Below, one piece after another: positions 27,110 through 37,591 of a DNA stretch of 64,000 nt (the first letter of the stretch is position 1; each line of letters starts with the position of its first letter). The notes under the pieces were generated by a model. It made no database searches. It saw only the letters and a list, made by a program, of their open reading frames with translations, and was not told where the DNA came from. Origin of the DNA: Rhizobiales bacterium 2SD (GTDB lineage: Bacteria > Pseudomonadota > Alphaproteobacteria > Rhizobiales > Beijerinckiaceae); assembly GCA_005502805.1 (NCBI GenBank), contig SCMY01000002.1, forward strand, positions 558,001 to 622,000, given 5' to 3'. The position numbers and the translations under genes are program-made.

Positions 27110-28899
27110 GCGGCGTCTCCGGTCAGGGCGGCATCGTCGTCGGCGCCGAGATAGGCGGCGATGACCTTGGGATCCCTACGGATCGCCTCCGGCCGTCCCT
27201 CGGCGATCAGCGCGCCATAGTCGAGCACCAGCACATGCTGCGAGATGCCCATGACAAGGTCCATATGGTGCTCGATCAGGAGCACGGTGACACCGGCCTG
27301 CTGGATGCGGCGGATGACCTCGCCGAGTTCGTGCGTCTCCTGCGGGTTGAGGCCTGCCGCCGGCTCGTCGAGCAGCAGCAGCTTCGGCTTCGAGGCAAGC
27401 GCGCGGGCGATCTCGAGCCGCCGCTGCAGGCCGTAAGGCAGGCTCTTCGCCGGCTCATGGGCGCGCTCGCCGAGACCGAGATCAGCGAGCAGCGCCAGCG
27501 CATCGGCCCGCGCCGTCGCTTCCGCGCTCCGGCTTGATGGCAAGCCGAGCAGCGAGGCGGCAAAGCCGGTCTCGATATGGCGATGGGCGCCGAGCAGGAC
27601 GTTGTCGAGCGCCGAGAGCTCGCCGAACAGCTTGAGGTTCTGGAAGGTGCGAGCGATGCCGAGCGTGGCGACGCGATGCGCCGGCCAGCCGGCGATCTCG
27701 TGCCCTTCGAAGCGGATCGAGCCGCCATCAGGCGCGACATGGCCGGAGAGCAGGTTGAGCAGCGTCGTCTTGCCGGCGCCGTTCGGGCCGATCAGCGCAT
27801 GCACCTTGCCGGCTGTGATCGCGAAGGAGACGTTGCGCACCGGCACGATGCCGCCATAGGCCTTGTAGAGATCTTTGACGACGAGGATCTCGCCGCTGGC
27901 AGCCGCTGAGGGTGTTGCCGCCAGAGCGCTATGGCCGGGTATGTCGGACGGAGCCGCCTTGCGCGGCCGCCAGCGCGCCGCGAGGCCGGAGACCGCCCCG
28001 GCGATGCCGTTCGGCATCAGGTAGAGCGAGAACAGCAGGAGCGCGCCATAGGTGAAGTGCTGCAGCGCCGGCCAGCGCGCCAGCCAGGCATCGAGCAGCG
28101 TCAGGATCACCGCGCCGAAGAGCGGCCCGTAGAGCGAGCCCGACCCGCCGAAGATCACCACCACCAGCAGGAAGATCGACAGGTTGAAAGTGATGAAGTC
28201 GGAATTGAAATACTGGTTCTGCTGCGCGACCACAGCGCCTGCGAGCGCACAGGTCACCGCCGAGATGACGAAGGCGAGCGTCTTGGCCCGCACCACCGAG
28301 ATCCCGACCGACTGCGCTGCAGGCTCCGCCATCTGCACGGCAAGAAAGGCGCGGCCATAGCGGCCGGCGAGCAGCGAGCGCAGCATCAGATGGGTGGCGA
28401 TGCAGAGCGCGCCGACGAACCAGACCCAGTGCAGGTTGGTGAAGCTGACGCCGGCGATCGAAGGCGCATTGATGCCGTAGAACCCGGCCTGGCCCTTGAA
28501 GATGTCGGTCCACTCCGTGACGATCTTCTCGACGACGATGCCGAAGCCGATCGTCACCATGGCCAGACTCGGACCCGAGACGCGCACAGACGGCATGGCG
28601 ATGACGAGGCCGAAGACCGCGCCGAAGCCGCAGGCCAGCAGCAGCGAGAGCCAGGGGGAGAGCCCCCATTCGATATTGGCGATCGCCGCCGTATAGGCGC
28701 CGACGGCGAAGAGCCCGGCATGGCCCAGCGACTTCTGCCCGGCATAGCCGACGAGCACGTTGAGGCCCGCGGCGGCGAGATAGTTCACTCCGATCGTGAA
28801 CAGGATCTGCAGGTAGAAATCGTTGAGGCCGAAGAATGGGACGAGCGCCAGGCCGGCCGCCAGCACCGCCAGCCCAAAGGCGTGAGCGAGCGCCGGCAT
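27106..28899 (-). CDS. Natural fusion of LivM-like permease and LivG-like ATPase
   Basis: One uninterrupted 597-residue frame. Residues 1 to about 310 are a LivM permease (ANIEWG, GPSLAMVTIGFGIVVEKIV, VVVIFGGSGSLYGPLFGA). A proline/alanine-rich linker covers about 311-345. The rest is a LivG ATPase with Walker A GPNGAGKTT near 380, LPYGLQRRLEIARAL near 497 (Y replaces the usual S in the signature) and KLLLLDEPAAGLNP near 517. In most bacteria these are separate genes. The four-base overlaps with livF and the 1-bp overlap with livH keep normal operon spacing. The fusion would lock one permease to one ATPase at the membrane. Confidence 0.93.
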
Positions 28900-29816
28900 C
28901 AGATCTTCTCCACGCTACGCGCGCCCATCAGCCCGCTCGGCCGGACGACGAGGACGATGATGATCAGCAGGAAGATGGTGATCTCGCGCATCTCGGCGCG
29001 CCAGAGCCCGACCAGCGCCTCGACCACCCCGAGCAGGAAGCCGCCGAGCATGCAGCCGCGCGGGCTGGTCAGGCCGCCGACGATCGCCGCCGAGAAGGCC
29101 TTCAGCGCGATGCCGAGCCCGATGAAGACGGACGCCGTGGTGATCGGAGCGATCAGGATGCCGGCGAGCCCGGCGAGCGCCGAGGAGATGACGAAGGCGA
29201 GGATCACGATCGTCTCGACATTGATGCCGACGATCGCCGCCGCCTGCGGGTTGAAGGCGACGGCTCTGAGCGCCTTGCCGAAGCGCGTCTTGCGCAGGAC
29301 GATGTCGAGCCCGACCATGACGGCGACCGCGACGACGGCTATCAGCACCTCCTGTGGGCGGATGCCGGCGCCGGCGATGCGCCAGACTTCTGAGCCGAGC
29401 GGCGACGGCACCGCGATCGAGGCCGGGCCCCAGATCGCCAGCGCCGTGTTCTGCATGATGATGCCGAAGCCGATCGTGCTCAGCACCCAGTTAAGCCCGC
29501 CGGCCCCGACGAACGGCTTGATCGCGCAGTAGTAGAGCGCGATGCCGATAGCGCCGACCACGACGACGCTGGCGATCGTCGCCAGCACATAGGCCGTCAT
29601 CGTCATCTCGGCCTGGGTGAGATTACCGAAATGCGGCTTGCCCACCGCCAGCAGCAGCAGCGAGACGCCGACCAGGCTGCCCGGCACGAGGAAGGCGCCT
29701 TGGCCGAAATTGAAGGTCTTGGTCGTGGCGTAGGTGATGTTGAAGCCGAGCGCGATCAGCCCGTAGATCGCGCCCAGCGCCAGACCGCTGGCCAGAGCCT
29801 GAAGGAATGCCGTCAT
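28899..29816 (-). CDS. Branched-chain-type ABC importer permease, LivH-like
   Basis: A 305-residue permease with the LivH start (ALASGLALGAIYGLIALGFNITYATT) and the conserved VAFNPQAAAIVGINVETIVILAFVISSALAGLAG region near 185-218. About eight hydrophobic segments. It overlaps livMG by one base. The 218-bp gap to the upstream livK gene holds a 100-bp palindromic repeat. Confidence 0.92.
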   Translation of the reverse strand: MTAFLQALASGLALGAIYGLIALGFNITYATTKTFNFGQGAFLVPGSLVGVSLLLLAVGKPHFGNLTQAEMTMTAYVLATIASVVVVGAIGIALYYCAIKPFVGAGGLNWVLSTIGFGIIMQNTALAIWGPASIAVPSPLGSEVWRIAGAGIRPQEVLIAVVAVAVMVGLDIVLRKTRFGKALRAVAFNPQAAAIVGINVETIVILAFVISSALAGLAGILIAPITTASVFIGLGIALKAFSAAIVGGLTSPRGCMLGGFLLGVVEALVGLWRAEMREITIFLLIIIVLVVRPSGLMGARSVEKI

Positions 29817-29908
29817 CGTCTCTCCGCCACGACTCAGGTCGTTCGCGCCATCATTCTGAGCGGCCAGCGCTTAGAACCGCCACCCACCAATCCGTTTCCA
29901 CTCACACG

Positions 29909-30008
29909 CCGTCATGCTCGCCCTTGTGGCGAGCATCCACGTCTTGAACACCGCATTCGATCGATCATGCGAGGACGTGGATGGTCGGCACGAGGCCGAC
30001 CATGACGG
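29909..30008. repeat. 100-bp palindromic repeat (REP/BIME-like), copy A
   Basis: The element has nested symmetry. Outer ends are CCGTCATG and CATGACGG. The first hairpin has ATGCTCGCC pairing with GGCGAGCAT, and the second has ATGGTCGG pairing with CCGACCAT. ATCCACGTC and GACGTGGAT arms enclose the centre. A copy about 90% identical lies in the opposite orientation at 44127-44226. Copy A sits between livK and livH inside an operon, where it may stabilise the upstream livK mRNA. Confidence 0.85.
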
Positions 30009-30034
30009 GCGGAAGGCCGATCCCGATGGAGACG

Positions 30035-31237
30035 TCAGCGCTTCAGATCGGCCGCCGTCAGCCCCTTGACCACGGCGTCGTCGAGCTTGACGACACGGCC
30101 GTCCTTCCATTGCGCCAGGTGGAAGTCGGCGACGCCGAGCGCCTCGTGCTGCTCCTTGCTGAAGGGCTTCTCGTATTTCTTGATGATGCCCTGCACCGCG
30201 CCGAGATTCTCGAGCGCCGCCTGCAGCTTCGGTCCCTCGGTGCCGCCCGCCTGCTTGATCGCGGCGGCGATCAGCATCACCGCGTCATAGCCCTGCGCGG
30301 CCGAGACGAAGGCCGGCATATTCGGATGCTTGGCGACGAGCCGCTTGTGCAGCGCTGCCGCCCGGTCGCTGGCGTCCTCGGTGGTCGATGCCGCGAAGAC
30401 CGTCTTCTCGGCGAGCTTGGGTCCGGCGATGTTGATCAGCGGCGTGTTGATCGAGCCCCAGGTCGAGAGCAGGCCGGGGTAGTAGTCCATCTTCTCCATG
30501 CTCTTCAGCACCTGCGCGGTCGCGTCCGCCAGCGAGCCGGTGATGATCATGTCGGCGCCGGCCGCCTTCAGCTTGGCGAGCTGGGAGGTCATGTCGGTGT
30601 CTTTCGGCCCGAACTTCTCGATGCCGACCGGCTTGATGCCGTGCAGGGTCAGGATCTCCTGCAGGTCCTTGGTCGCCGCCTGTCCGTAGCCGGTGGTGTC
30701 GGCGATGATCGCGATGTTCTTGGACTTCGACGCCTTGACCGCATAGGCGGCGAGCAGAGCGAGCTGCTCGCGATCGACCATCGACACCCGGAAGATGTAA
30801 TTCTGCGGCTCCTTGGCGTAGCGGGCGGTGATGTCGGTCGCGGTCGCGACATGCGAGATCACCGGCACCTTCTTCTGCTGCGGGATGTGCAGCCAGGCCA
30901 GCGCGTTGCCCGAGTTGGTCGGGCCGACCACGGCCGCGACCTTCTCGTTGTCGATCAGCTCGTTCATGTTCTGGATCGACTTCGGCGGCGCACCGGCATC
31001 GTCGCGGACGACGCCCACGACCTTGCGGCCGAGGACGCCGCCCTGGGCGTTGAGGTCCTCGATCGCCGCCTGGAAGCCGTAGAGACCGGAGAGCCCGAGC
31101 TCGGCGGCGCCGGAGGCCGACTGGTCGGCATTATAGCCGATCTTGATCTCGTTCTGCGCCAAGGCCGGCAGCGACAGCGCCATGCCGGTCGAGACCAGCA
31201 GGGCACCGAGCGTGCGGCGGGTGATGCGGTTGTCCAT
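30035..31237 (-). CDS. Branched-chain-type ABC substrate-binding protein, LivK-like
   Basis: A 400-residue family 4/6 binding protein. The signal peptide ends in LSLPALAQ (about residue 28), followed by NEIKIGYNADQSASGAAELG, the usual first strand, and the VVGPTNSGNALA ligand-loop motif near 98-109. ATG 31237 follows GGAGGAA. It lies 59 nt after mvaA and ahead of livH, in an operon with HMG-CoA reductase and lyase. The ligand is therefore predicted to be mevalonate or its lactone rather than leucine; this is inference. Confidence 0.9.
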   Translation of the reverse strand: MDNRITRRTLGALLVSTGMALSLPALAQNEIKIGYNADQSASGAAELGLSGLYGFQAAIEDLNAQGGVLGRKVVGVVRDDAGAPPKSIQNMNELIDNEKVAAVVGPTNSGNALAWLHIPQQKKVPVISHVATATDITARYAKEPQNYIFRVSMVDREQLALLAAYAVKASKSKNIAIIADTTGYGQAATKDLQEILTLHGIKPVGIEKFGPKDTDMTSQLAKLKAAGADMIITGSLADATAQVLKSMEKMDYYPGLLSTWGSINTPLINIAGPKLAEKTVFAASTTEDASDRAAALHKRLVAKHPNMPAFVSAAQGYDAVMLIAAAIKQAGGTEGPKLQAALENLGAVQGIIKKYEKPFSKEQHEALGVADFHLAQWKDGRVVKLDDAVVKGLTAADLKR

Positions 31238-31296
31238 GAACGTTCCTCCGGTTGTCGTCCGCTTGCTGCGGTTCTGTGGTGAGTCTTGGAAAGAAG

Positions 31297-32616
31297 TCAG
31301 CCCTTGCGCCGCTCGGCGAGGAGCTCGCGTGCCCGGTCGACGCGGACATCGTGCGTGCGGGCGAGCTCGGCGGCGATCGCCTCGACCTCGGCCCCCTCGG
31401 CGCCGGCGACGATGGCGATGTTGCGGGCATGCAGGGCCATGTGGCCGCGCTGGATGCCCTCCGTCGCCAGTGCCCTGAGCGCCGCCATGTTTTGGGCGAG
31501 ACCGACTGCGACGGTGACCTCGGCCAGTTCCTGTGCACTGCTGACGCCGAGCAGCCGCAGCGCCCATTGCGCCAGCGGATGGGTCTTGGTCGCGCCGCCG
31601 ACGAGGCCGAGCGCCATCGGCATCTCGATCGAGCCGACGAGGTTGCCGTCGCGATCCTCTTCCCAGGTCGTCAGCGAGGTGTAGCGGCCGCTGCGGGCGG
31701 CATAGGCATGGGCGCCAGCCTCGATGGCGCGCCAGTCATTGCCGGTCGCGACCACCACGGGGTCGATGCCGTTCATGATGCCCTTGTTGTGGGTGGTGGC
31801 GCGGTAGGGGTCGATCGCCGCGAAGGTATAGGCGTCGAGCATGCCGTCGATCATGCGCCGCCCGGAGAATTCCCTGGTCGCCAGCGCCGCCTCGGGAATG
31901 ATGACGCTGGCGCGCGCCAGCCGGAGATCGGCGAGGTTGGAGAGGATACGCAGGCGCACCGTGCCACCGGTGATGCGCTCGACGATCGGCGCCACAGTCT
32001 CGGCCATGGTGTTGACGGTGTTGGCGCCCATCGCGTCCCGGACATCGACAAGCAGATGCATCACCACGATCGGCCCGCGCGGCGTCTGCGGGAAGACATG
32101 GACCTCGATGCCCTGGCAGCCGCCGCCGAGCGAGACCAGCACCTTGTCCTTCGCATTGGCGGCAGCAACGATCTCGGCCTGCGCCGCCAGCAGCTTGTGA
32201 CGGGCTCCTTCCGGATCGCCGACGCCGAGCAGCTGGACCTGCGCCCGCATGATCGGCCGATCGCTCGAAGTGCGGAAGCCGCCGGAGCCGCGGGCGATGC
32301 GGGCCATATAGGATGCGGCGGCGACGACGGAGGGTTCCTCCACCGCCATCGGGATCAGGTAATCCTTGCCGTTGACGGTGAAATTGGTGGCGATGCCGAG
32401 CGGGAGTTCGAAAGTGCCGACGACGTTCTCGATCATGCCGTTGGCAAGAGTGAGCGGCAGCCCGCCAGGCTGGGCCAGCAAGGCGCGGTCGGCATCGGCG
32501 AGTCCGGCCGCCGCGACAGCTTCAGCCAGCCGCTCGGCGCAGCTCAGATTGCGGTAGTTCTCGATGCGCGAGTTCACCTCACGCCCGGCGGCGCTGTGCG
32601 CCTCGGCCGTCACCAT
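31297..32616 (-). CDS. mvaA: Class II (degradative) HMG-CoA reductase
   Basis: A 439-residue soluble enzyme resembling Pseudomonas mevalonii Mva[13 protein letters not shown] with the catalytic Glu near 63, the cofactor loop [14 protein letters not shown] near 193-206, THNKGIMNG with the catalytic Lys near 278, and the late catalytic His in GHMALHARN near 391. There is no membrane anchor. In the degradative direction it converts mevalonate and CoA to HMG-CoA with NAD. ATG 32616 has GGAGG 7 nt upstream. First gene of the operon that ends in HMG-CoA lyase, divergent from a MocR regulator. Confidence 0.94.
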   Translation of the reverse strand: MVTAEAHSAAGREVNSRIENYRNLSCAERLAEAVAAAGLADADRALLAQPGGLPLTLANGMIENVVGTFELPLGIATNFTVNGKDYLIPMAVEEPSVVAAASYMARIARGSGGFRTSSDRPIMRAQVQLLGVGDPEGARHKLLAAQAEIVAAANAKDKVLVSLGGGCQGIEVHVFPQTPRGPIVVMHLLVDVRDAMGANTVNTMAETVAPIVERITGGTVRLRILSNLADLRLARASVIIPEAALATREFSGRRMIDGMLDAYTFAAIDPYRATTHNKGIMNGIDPVVVATGNDWRAIEAGAHAYAARSGRYTSLTTWEEDRDGNLVGSIEMPMALGLVGGATKTHPLAQWALRLLGVSSAQELAEVTVAVGLAQNMAALRALATEGIQRGHMALHARNIAIVAGAEGAEVEAIAAELARTHDVRVDRARELLAERRKG

Positions 32617-32739
32617 GTCGTTTCCTCCCCAGCCGGGGTTTTTCATGCGCCTCGCGGTCGGCATCGGCGCTTCTTCGGTTGACAAGCTCGGACAATCGCC
32701 GGAGAGCGACAAGGCACAATTTCCGCAATGTCCCATTCT

Positions 32740-32765
32740 CTGTACCAGTAGATTGACTGGTACAG
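32740..32765. promoter_or_regulatory. Perfect inverted repeat, probable MocR operator
   Basis: Ten-base arms CTGTACCAGT (32740-32749) and ACTGGTACAG (32756-32765) are separated by 6 bp. The palindrome ends immediately before ATG 32766 and 12 bp before ATG 32778 of the regulator. A GTAC-centred palindrome at this spot suggests autoregulation and control of the divergent mvaA operon. Confidence 0.78.
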
Positions 32766-32777
32766 ATGCGAGGCTTG

Positions 32778-34187
32778 ATGGACGAGCAGGCCGACAGCAA
32801 CCGCACCGGCGCGATCGTCGCCCGGATCAGCCGGATGATCGACGAGGGGCTGCTCCAGTCAGGGCGGCGCATGGCATCGCTGCGGCAGGCCGCGGGCGAA
32901 TACGGCGTCTCCAAGAACACCATGGTCGAGGTCTATGACCGCCTCGTCGCCAGCGGCCGGCTTGAAGCCCGCCGCGGCGCCGGCTTCTATGTCCGCGCGC
33001 CCGGACAGCGGCCGAGCGAGGCGCCGCCGCAGCATATGAGCGAGGCGATCGACATCGTCTCGCTGCTGCGCGAGCAGCTCTGCCAGATCCACCCTGTCCG
33101 CGTCGGCGACGGTCGCCCGCCGCGCTCCTGGATGGAGGATTCCGAGCTCGGGCGGCATCTGCGCGTGCGCAGCGGCAAGGGCGACCTGCCGATCGAGCAT
33201 GGCTATGGCGATCCGGTCGGCTATGCGCCGTTGCGCACGCAGATCGGGCTGATGCTGGCCGAGCGCTCGATCCAGGTCTCACCGGCGCAGATCCTGATGA
33301 CCTTCGGCGCCAACCACGCGCTCGACCTGATCATCCGTCAATTGCTGCAACCTGGCGACACGGTACTGGTCGACAGCCCCGGCTATTATCCGCTCTTCGG
33401 CAAGCTGAAGCTGGCCCGCATCGAAATGGCCGGCGTCAGGCGGTTGCCTGACGGGCCGGACCTCGACGATCTCGCCGCACAGCTCGCGAGGCACCGGCCG
33501 AAAGTGTTCTTCACCCAGTCGCTGGCGCACAACCCGACCGGCAGTTCGATCGCGCTGCCGATCGCCCACCGCCTGCTGCAAATCGCTGCCCAGCACGATC
33601 TCGTCATCGTCGAGGACGATCCCTTCGCCGACGTCATGCCGGCGAGCGCGCCGCGGCTGGCTGCACTCGACCAGCTCGAGCGGGTGATCTATCTCGGCAC
33701 CTTCTCCAAGACACTCTCAGCGAGCCTCCGCATCGGCTATGTCGCCGCGAGCCCGGCGCTCGCCCGCTCGCTCGGCGACATGAAGATGCTGACCGTGGTC
33801 AATTCCTCCGGCTATCTGGAGCGCCTGGTCAGCGACCTGATCGCCAGCGGCCAGTATCGACATCATCTCAAGCGCCTGAAGGAGCGGATCGGCAAGGCGA
33901 CCCGCAGCGCCTTCGAAGGGCTGGAACGCCTCAGCCTGCCGATCTTCGCCCGCCAGGGCGGCGGCTACTATCTCTGGGTCGGACTACCGCCCGGTCTGGA
34001 CGACCTCGCGCTTGCACGCCGCGCCTCCGAACAGGGAATCTTCATCGCGCCTGGCACGGTCTTTCTACCGGAACGCCAGCATCCCGATACAGAGGAACGA
34101 TCGGCGGGCATGCGGGTGAACGTCGCCTATGCGGACGAGGCCGCCTTCATGACCTTCCTGCGGAACGAGTTGGAGAACGTCTCCTAG
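32778..34187 (+). CDS. MocR-type regulator (GntR wHTH plus aminotransferase-like PLP domain)
   Basis: A 469-residue chimera. The GntR winged helix is at about residues 8-75 ([23 protein letters not shown]), followed by a linker and a fold type I aminotransferase-like domain from about 110, with AHNPTG near 250, the VEDDPFAD Asp near 280 and the PLP lysine in [11 protein letters not shown] near 305. Such proteins use PLP as sensor, not for catalysis. ATG 32766 (four residues longer) would abut the operator; I prefer 32778. The gene is divergent from mvaA, so it is the probable mevalonate-operon regulator. EnuR, the ectoine regulator, is of the same class, but this gene is 23 kb from the ectoine genes. 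Confidence 0.9.
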   Translation: MDEQADSNRTGAIVARISRMIDEGLLQSGRRMASLRQAAGEYGVSKNTMVEVYDRLVASGRLEARRGAGFYVRAPGQRPSEAPPQHMSEAIDIVSLLREQLCQIHPVRVGDGRPPRSWMEDSELGRHLRVRSGKGDLPIEHGYGDPVGYAPLRTQIGLMLAERSIQVSPAQILMTFGANHALDLIIRQLLQPGDTVLVDSPGYYPLFGKLKLARIEMAGVRRLPDGPDLDDLAAQLARHRPKVFFTQSLAHNPTGSSIALPIAHRLLQIAAQHDLVIVEDDPFADVMPASAPRLAALDQLERVIYLGTFSKTLSASLRIGYVAASPALARSLGDMKMLTVVNSSGYLERLVSDLIASGQYRHHLKRLKERIGKATRSAFEGLERLSLPIFARQGGGYYLWVGLPPGLDDLALARRASEQGIFIAPGTVFLPERQHPDTEERSAGMRVNVAYADEAAFMTFLRNELENVS

Positions 34188-34214
34188 AGTGTTTCCGCGC
34201 TCGTCCGAACTGTG

Positions 34215-34231
34215 AAAAGCGCTCAGCTTTT
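34215..34231 (+). terminator. Weak hairpin after the MocR gene
   Basis: AAAAGC (34215-34220) and GCTTTT (34226-34231) can pair over a 5-nt loop, and the second arm runs on into T-rich sequence. It lies 28 nt after the mocR stop, so it could be a weak intrinsic terminator. Confidence 0.35.
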
Positions 34232-34336
34232 TCGCATTTTCCTGGCGCACACCAGTAGCCGCTGATTCCGGCTGTCCCTGCCGGCGCCAAAGAGACATGG
34301 CACCGGGTCGGAAGATTGGCATGCCCGCTGCCGAGG

Positions 34337-34357
34337 CCCGAAGCTGAGGGCTTCGGG
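34337..34357. terminator. Hairpin downstream of hmgA
   Basis: CCCGAAGC (34337-34344) pairs with GCTTCGGG (34350-34357) around a 5-nt loop, and flanking CCGA/TCGG can extend the stem. It is 25 bp past the hmgA stop on the minus strand, between converging genes. Probable terminator without a U-tract. Confidence 0.5.
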
Positions 34358-34381
34358 TCGGCGAGCAGCTGCAGCCGTGGT

Positions 34382-35740
34382 TCAGGGTTTGGCCGGATCG
34401 AAATGCTTGGTCAGCCTGTGCCCGTAGCCGCCATAGTCCTGTTGCAGCGTCTCGCTTTGGGCAGCGAAGGCCGTGACCTGCTGCGGGAAGCGGGTCTCGA
34501 ACATGAAGGCGAGAGTCCCCTCCAGCTTGTGCGGCTTCAATTCGACAGTGCTGGCCTTCTCGAAGGCGTCGACATCCGGGCCATGCGGCAACATGGTGTT
34601 GTGCAGGGAGATGCCGCCCGGCACGAAGCCGCCGCCGGTCTTGGCGTCATAGACGCCGTAGACCAGCCCCATGAACTCGCTCATCACGTTCATGTGGTAC
34701 CAGGGCGGGCGGAAAGTGTTCTCGGCCACCAGCCAGCGGTCGGAGAAGATGACGAAGTCGATGTTCGCGGTGCCGGGTGTCTCTGACGGCGAGGTCAACA
34801 CGGTGAAGATCGACGGGTCGGCATGATCGTAGAGGATCGGGCCGACCGGCGAATAGCGCCTGAGATCGTATTTGTAAGGCGCGTAGTTGCCGTGCCAGGC
34901 GACGACGTCGAGCGGCGAATGCGCGATGTCGGCGGCCCAGAGATTGCCGCCCCATTTCACATACATCTTCGACGGCGCGTCGCGGTCCTCATAGGCGGCG
35001 ACCGGCGTCAGGAAGTCGCGGGGATTGGCGAGGCAGTTGGCGCCGATCGGCCCGCGCTCCGGCAGGGTGAAGGCGCCACCATAGTTCTCGCAGATATAGC
35101 CGCGGGCCGGGCCATCCTTGAGTTCGACGCGGATCTTGACGCCGCGCGGGATGACCGCGATCTCGCCCGGCTCGATGTCGATGATGCCGAACTCGGTCCA
35201 GAGCCTGAGGCTGCCCTGCTGCGGTACGAACAGCATCTCGCCGTCAGCATTGTAGAAATACTCGTCCGCCATGGAGCGCGTGATCAGATAGACATGCGCG
35301 CCCATGCCGCCCTGGCTGCCGGCATCACCGGCCGTCGTGATGCTGTGGACACCCTCGATGAAGGAGAGAGGCTCGCTCGGGATCGGGATCGGGCTCCAGC
35401 GCAGCGGCGCGATCGGCATGTCGACCTCGCGGGCCGGCGCGGTGCGCCAGAGCCGGGTGTCGACCTTCCTGAACGTGTTCCAATGGGCGACCGTCGGCCG
35501 GATGCGGTAGAGCCAGGAGCGCTCATTGGTGGTGCGTGGCGCCGTGAAGGGCGAGCCGGAGAGCTGCTCGGCATAAAGGCCGTAGGCGCACTTCTGAGGC
35601 GAATTTCGCCCGAGCGGCAGCGCACCTGGCAACGCCTCGGTCTCGAAGCCGTTCCCGAAGCCGGACATATAGCCCGCCGCAATCGCGCTCTCGATCGCGC
35701 TGCCCTTCACCTGCGCGGCTGCGGTGTTCCGAACGTTCAT
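34382..35740 (-). CDS. hmgA: Homogentisate 1,2-dioxygenase
   Basis: A 452-residue cupin-type iron dioxygenase that opens the homogentisate ring to maleylacetoacetate in tyrosine/phenylalanine breakdown. The N-terminal [19 protein letters not shown] motif is diagnostic. Iron-site residues are visible in [18 protein letters not shown] (His, Glu) and in the late [13 protein letters not shown] region. ATG 35740 has GGGGAG 7 nt upstream; ATG 35746 is too close to it. Maleylacetoacetate isomerase and fumarylacetoacetase are not adjacent. A strong inverted repeat lies 119 bp upstream. Confidence 0.96.
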   Translation of the reverse strand: MNVRNTAAAQVKGSAIESAIAAGYMSGFGNGFETEALPGALPLGRNSPQKCAYGLYAEQLSGSPFTAPRTTNERSWLYRIRPTVAHWNTFRKVDTRLWRTAPAREVDMPIAPLRWSPIPIPSEPLSFIEGVHSITTAGDAGSQGGMGAHVYLITRSMADEYFYNADGEMLFVPQQGSLRLWTEFGIIDIEPGEIAVIPRGVKIRVELKDGPARGYICENYGGAFTLPERGPIGANCLANPRDFLTPVAAYEDRDAPSKMYVKWGGNLWAADIAHSPLDVVAWHGNYAPYKYDLRRYSPVGPILYDHADPSIFTVLTSPSETPGTANIDFVIFSDRWLVAENTFRPPWYHMNVMSEFMGLVYGVYDAKTGGGFVPGGISLHNTMLPHGPDVDAFEKASTVELKPHKLEGTLAFMFETRFPQQVTAFAAQSETLQQDYGGYGHRLTKHFDPAKP

Positions 35741-36298
35741 GACCATACTCCCCGAAAGGCTCGTCCCTGCGCGGCAATTACGCTCCTGTGGGAGGAGCAT
35801 GTGAAGTCCCCCGGCCTTCCCGCCATGACGATTCCGTCATCGACGGTGGCTTCGAGATAGTTGCATATGTAACTGTTTATCTTGCAACTAACAAGCGTCG
35901 CCGCAACCGACACTCGAAAACACCCTGCCCTACCGCCTCGACCGGCTCGCATCACGGCCTGATCATGCCGGGACGGCAGGGGCCTCACCATGCCGGCACT
36001 CACCACACCGAGCGCCTCTCGGGTATCGAGCCCGCCGCCAGCAACGTAAGGCCGTTCTTACGGCAACGCTCTCTGAGACGATCAGCCGCCTCTCCAAAGC
36101 GGCAGCTGGCCACCAGCCCGGAGCCGGAGAAGCTTCGAAGCCGTCGAATCCGGCACACTGCCCCGAAGCCGGGCTGGTTCGACGATCGCCGGCAGCCGCG
36201 GCCGGTAAGCTCCATTCTCAGCAAAGGCTGAGGAGCGCCGCCACGCCATGCTGGACGAGCCAGGAGACTGATATCGGACCGGGGATCGTCAGCCGCGC
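35741..36298. other. Long intergenic region upstream of hmgA and the chemoreceptor-like gene
   Basis: About 560 bp with no credible gene. Open frames here (for example 35788-36231 plus and 36000-36368 minus) are rich in Arg/Pro/Ser and show no domain or codon bias. The part near 35850-35895 is locally AT-rich and carries the palindromes described separately. The right half may be remains of the missing sensor part of the following chemoreceptor-like gene, but I could not recognise any such fragment. Confidence 0.5.
35859..35890. promoter_or_regulatory. Inverted repeats upstream of hmgA, probable operator
   Basis: AGTTGCATATGTAACT (35859-35874) is a palindrome with a single mismatched pair. 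Its left part TAGTTGCA (35858-35865) is also matched by TGCAACTA at 35883-35890. The AT-rich core and the position about 120 bp before hmgA suit a MarR- or IclR-type repressor, which commonly controls homogentisate genes. No such regulator is adjacent. Confidence 0.6.
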
Positions 36299-37360
36299 GT
36301 GGCTTCGGCTGTGTTTCTTGCGACTGCCGCTGTCGCGTTTCTGCGCGCCATCCGAGCAGTGCGGGCATCCGTGGCGGCCCTGAGGGGACGTCTCTCGGGA
36401 GAGCATGCCGGGCGCGATACTGCGCCTGACCTAGAGTTATCAGCGATAATGTCTCCTTTGCGCGAAGCTGTAGACCGCTTCCGGGCCGAAGAGCAGCTGC
36501 GGGCTGAACGGGAGCGCTACGCCCTGACGGAGGAGATCAGCCTCCAGCGACAAACATCGTGCGAAGCCGAGACGGAAAGCAAAATCCACCAGCTGGTGCT
36601 CGCGACCGAGCAGCTTCAGTCCGATTTCGGCACGGTCACTGGCCAGGTCGAGTCGATCAGCGCGCGGGCGCGCCGCGGCGATGCTACGGCGAGGACCGTG
36701 GAGAACGGGATCGAGCTCACCGCAAAGGCGGCCAATACCTTGGTCAAGACGTCCGCCAGCATGAATGCGCAGGTTGCGCAGACGCGCCAGATTGCGGTCG
36801 AAGCGGTGGCCAATGCCCGGAACGCCAACCGGACGATCACGAACCTCACCCAGGCGTCGCATCGCATCGGCATGCTGATCGATGCGATCAGCGATATTGC
36901 GCGGCAGACCAATCTGCTGGCTCTCAACGCAACCATTGAAGCTGCCCGGGCGGGCTCGGCCGGCCGCGGTTTCGCCGTCGTCGCCAGCGAGGTGAAAGCG
37001 TTGTCGGCACAAACCAGCACGATCACCATCGATGCGCGCAACCAGATCCAGGCGATGCAGTCCGCCAGCCGGGAAGCTGTCGAAGCCGTGGCGACAATCG
37101 CCGACTCGATCAACGAACTCGAAGAGTTGGCAGCCGTGGTCGACACGGCTGCCATGGATCAGCAGAACGCGAGCGTCGCCATCGCCACGCGGATGATGGA
37201 AACCGTCGCCGGCGTCGATGAGATGGCCGAAGCGTTGCGCAACCTCGGCAGCGAAGCCGGCGCTCTGAACACCGCTGCCGAGCAGACGCTCCTGATCGCA
37301 GCGAGCGTATTGGATCGCGCCAGGACCATACAAGACAGCCGCCTTCAAGCCGCGAGCTGA
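36299..37360 (+). CDS. Methyl-accepting chemotaxis protein-like, no sensor domain (possibly truncated)
   Basis: A 353-residue protein from a GTG start. Residues 1-20 are hydrophobic, about 22-70 look like a degenerate HAMP linker, and the rest is a coiled-coil MCP signalling domain whose conserved hairpin tip [21 protein letters not shown] lies near residues 200-220, followed by [18 protein letters not shown]. There is no periplasmic or PAS sensor; most transmembrane receptors are 500 residues or more and have two membrane helices. It is either a 5'-truncated receptor or a genuine short sensor-less one. No che genes are nearby. The start is uncertain. Confidence 0.75.
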   Translation: MASAVFLATAAVAFLRAIRAVRASVAALRGRLSGEHAGRDTAPDLELSAIMSPLREAVDRFRAEEQLRAERERYALTEEISLQRQTSCEAETESKIHQLVLATEQLQSDFGTVTGQVESISARARRGDATARTVENGIELTAKAANTLVKTSASMNAQVAQTRQIAVEAVANARNANRTITNLTQASHRIGMLIDAISDIARQTNLLALNATIEAARAGSAGRGFAVVASEVKALSAQTSTITIDARNQIQAMQSASREAVEAVATIADSINELEELAAVVDTAAMDQQNASVAIATRMMETVAGVDEMAEALRNLGSEAGALNTAAEQTLLIAASVLDRARTIQDSRLQAAS

Positions 37361-37591
37361 AAGATACGGCGCCTCCCGGAATCTCTTTGGGCGGGCGGAT
37401 AAGCGTTAAACGAAAAAACGGCCCTTTCTGAGAGGAAGCGGACGAATAAACGGCCCAAAACCGGCCTGCACGGCGAAGACTCGAACGGCGGCGGGATTTC
37501 CATGGTATGTCAACGCATTGCAACAGTGATCTGGTTGGGGTCTACTGGTAATATTCAGTCGTTACATTGCATCTGAGTGCGGGGGTCGCAT

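Noticed and set aside
32778..34187. MocR regulator as EnuR of the ectoine genes
   Set aside because: It is 23 kb from the ectoine operon and divergent from mvaA with a shared operator; the palindrome was not seen near the ectoine genes.
35788..36231. 147-residue open frame upstream of the chemoreceptor-like gene
   Set aside because: Arg/Pro/Ser-rich, covers the hmgA operator region and shows no domain or codon bias.
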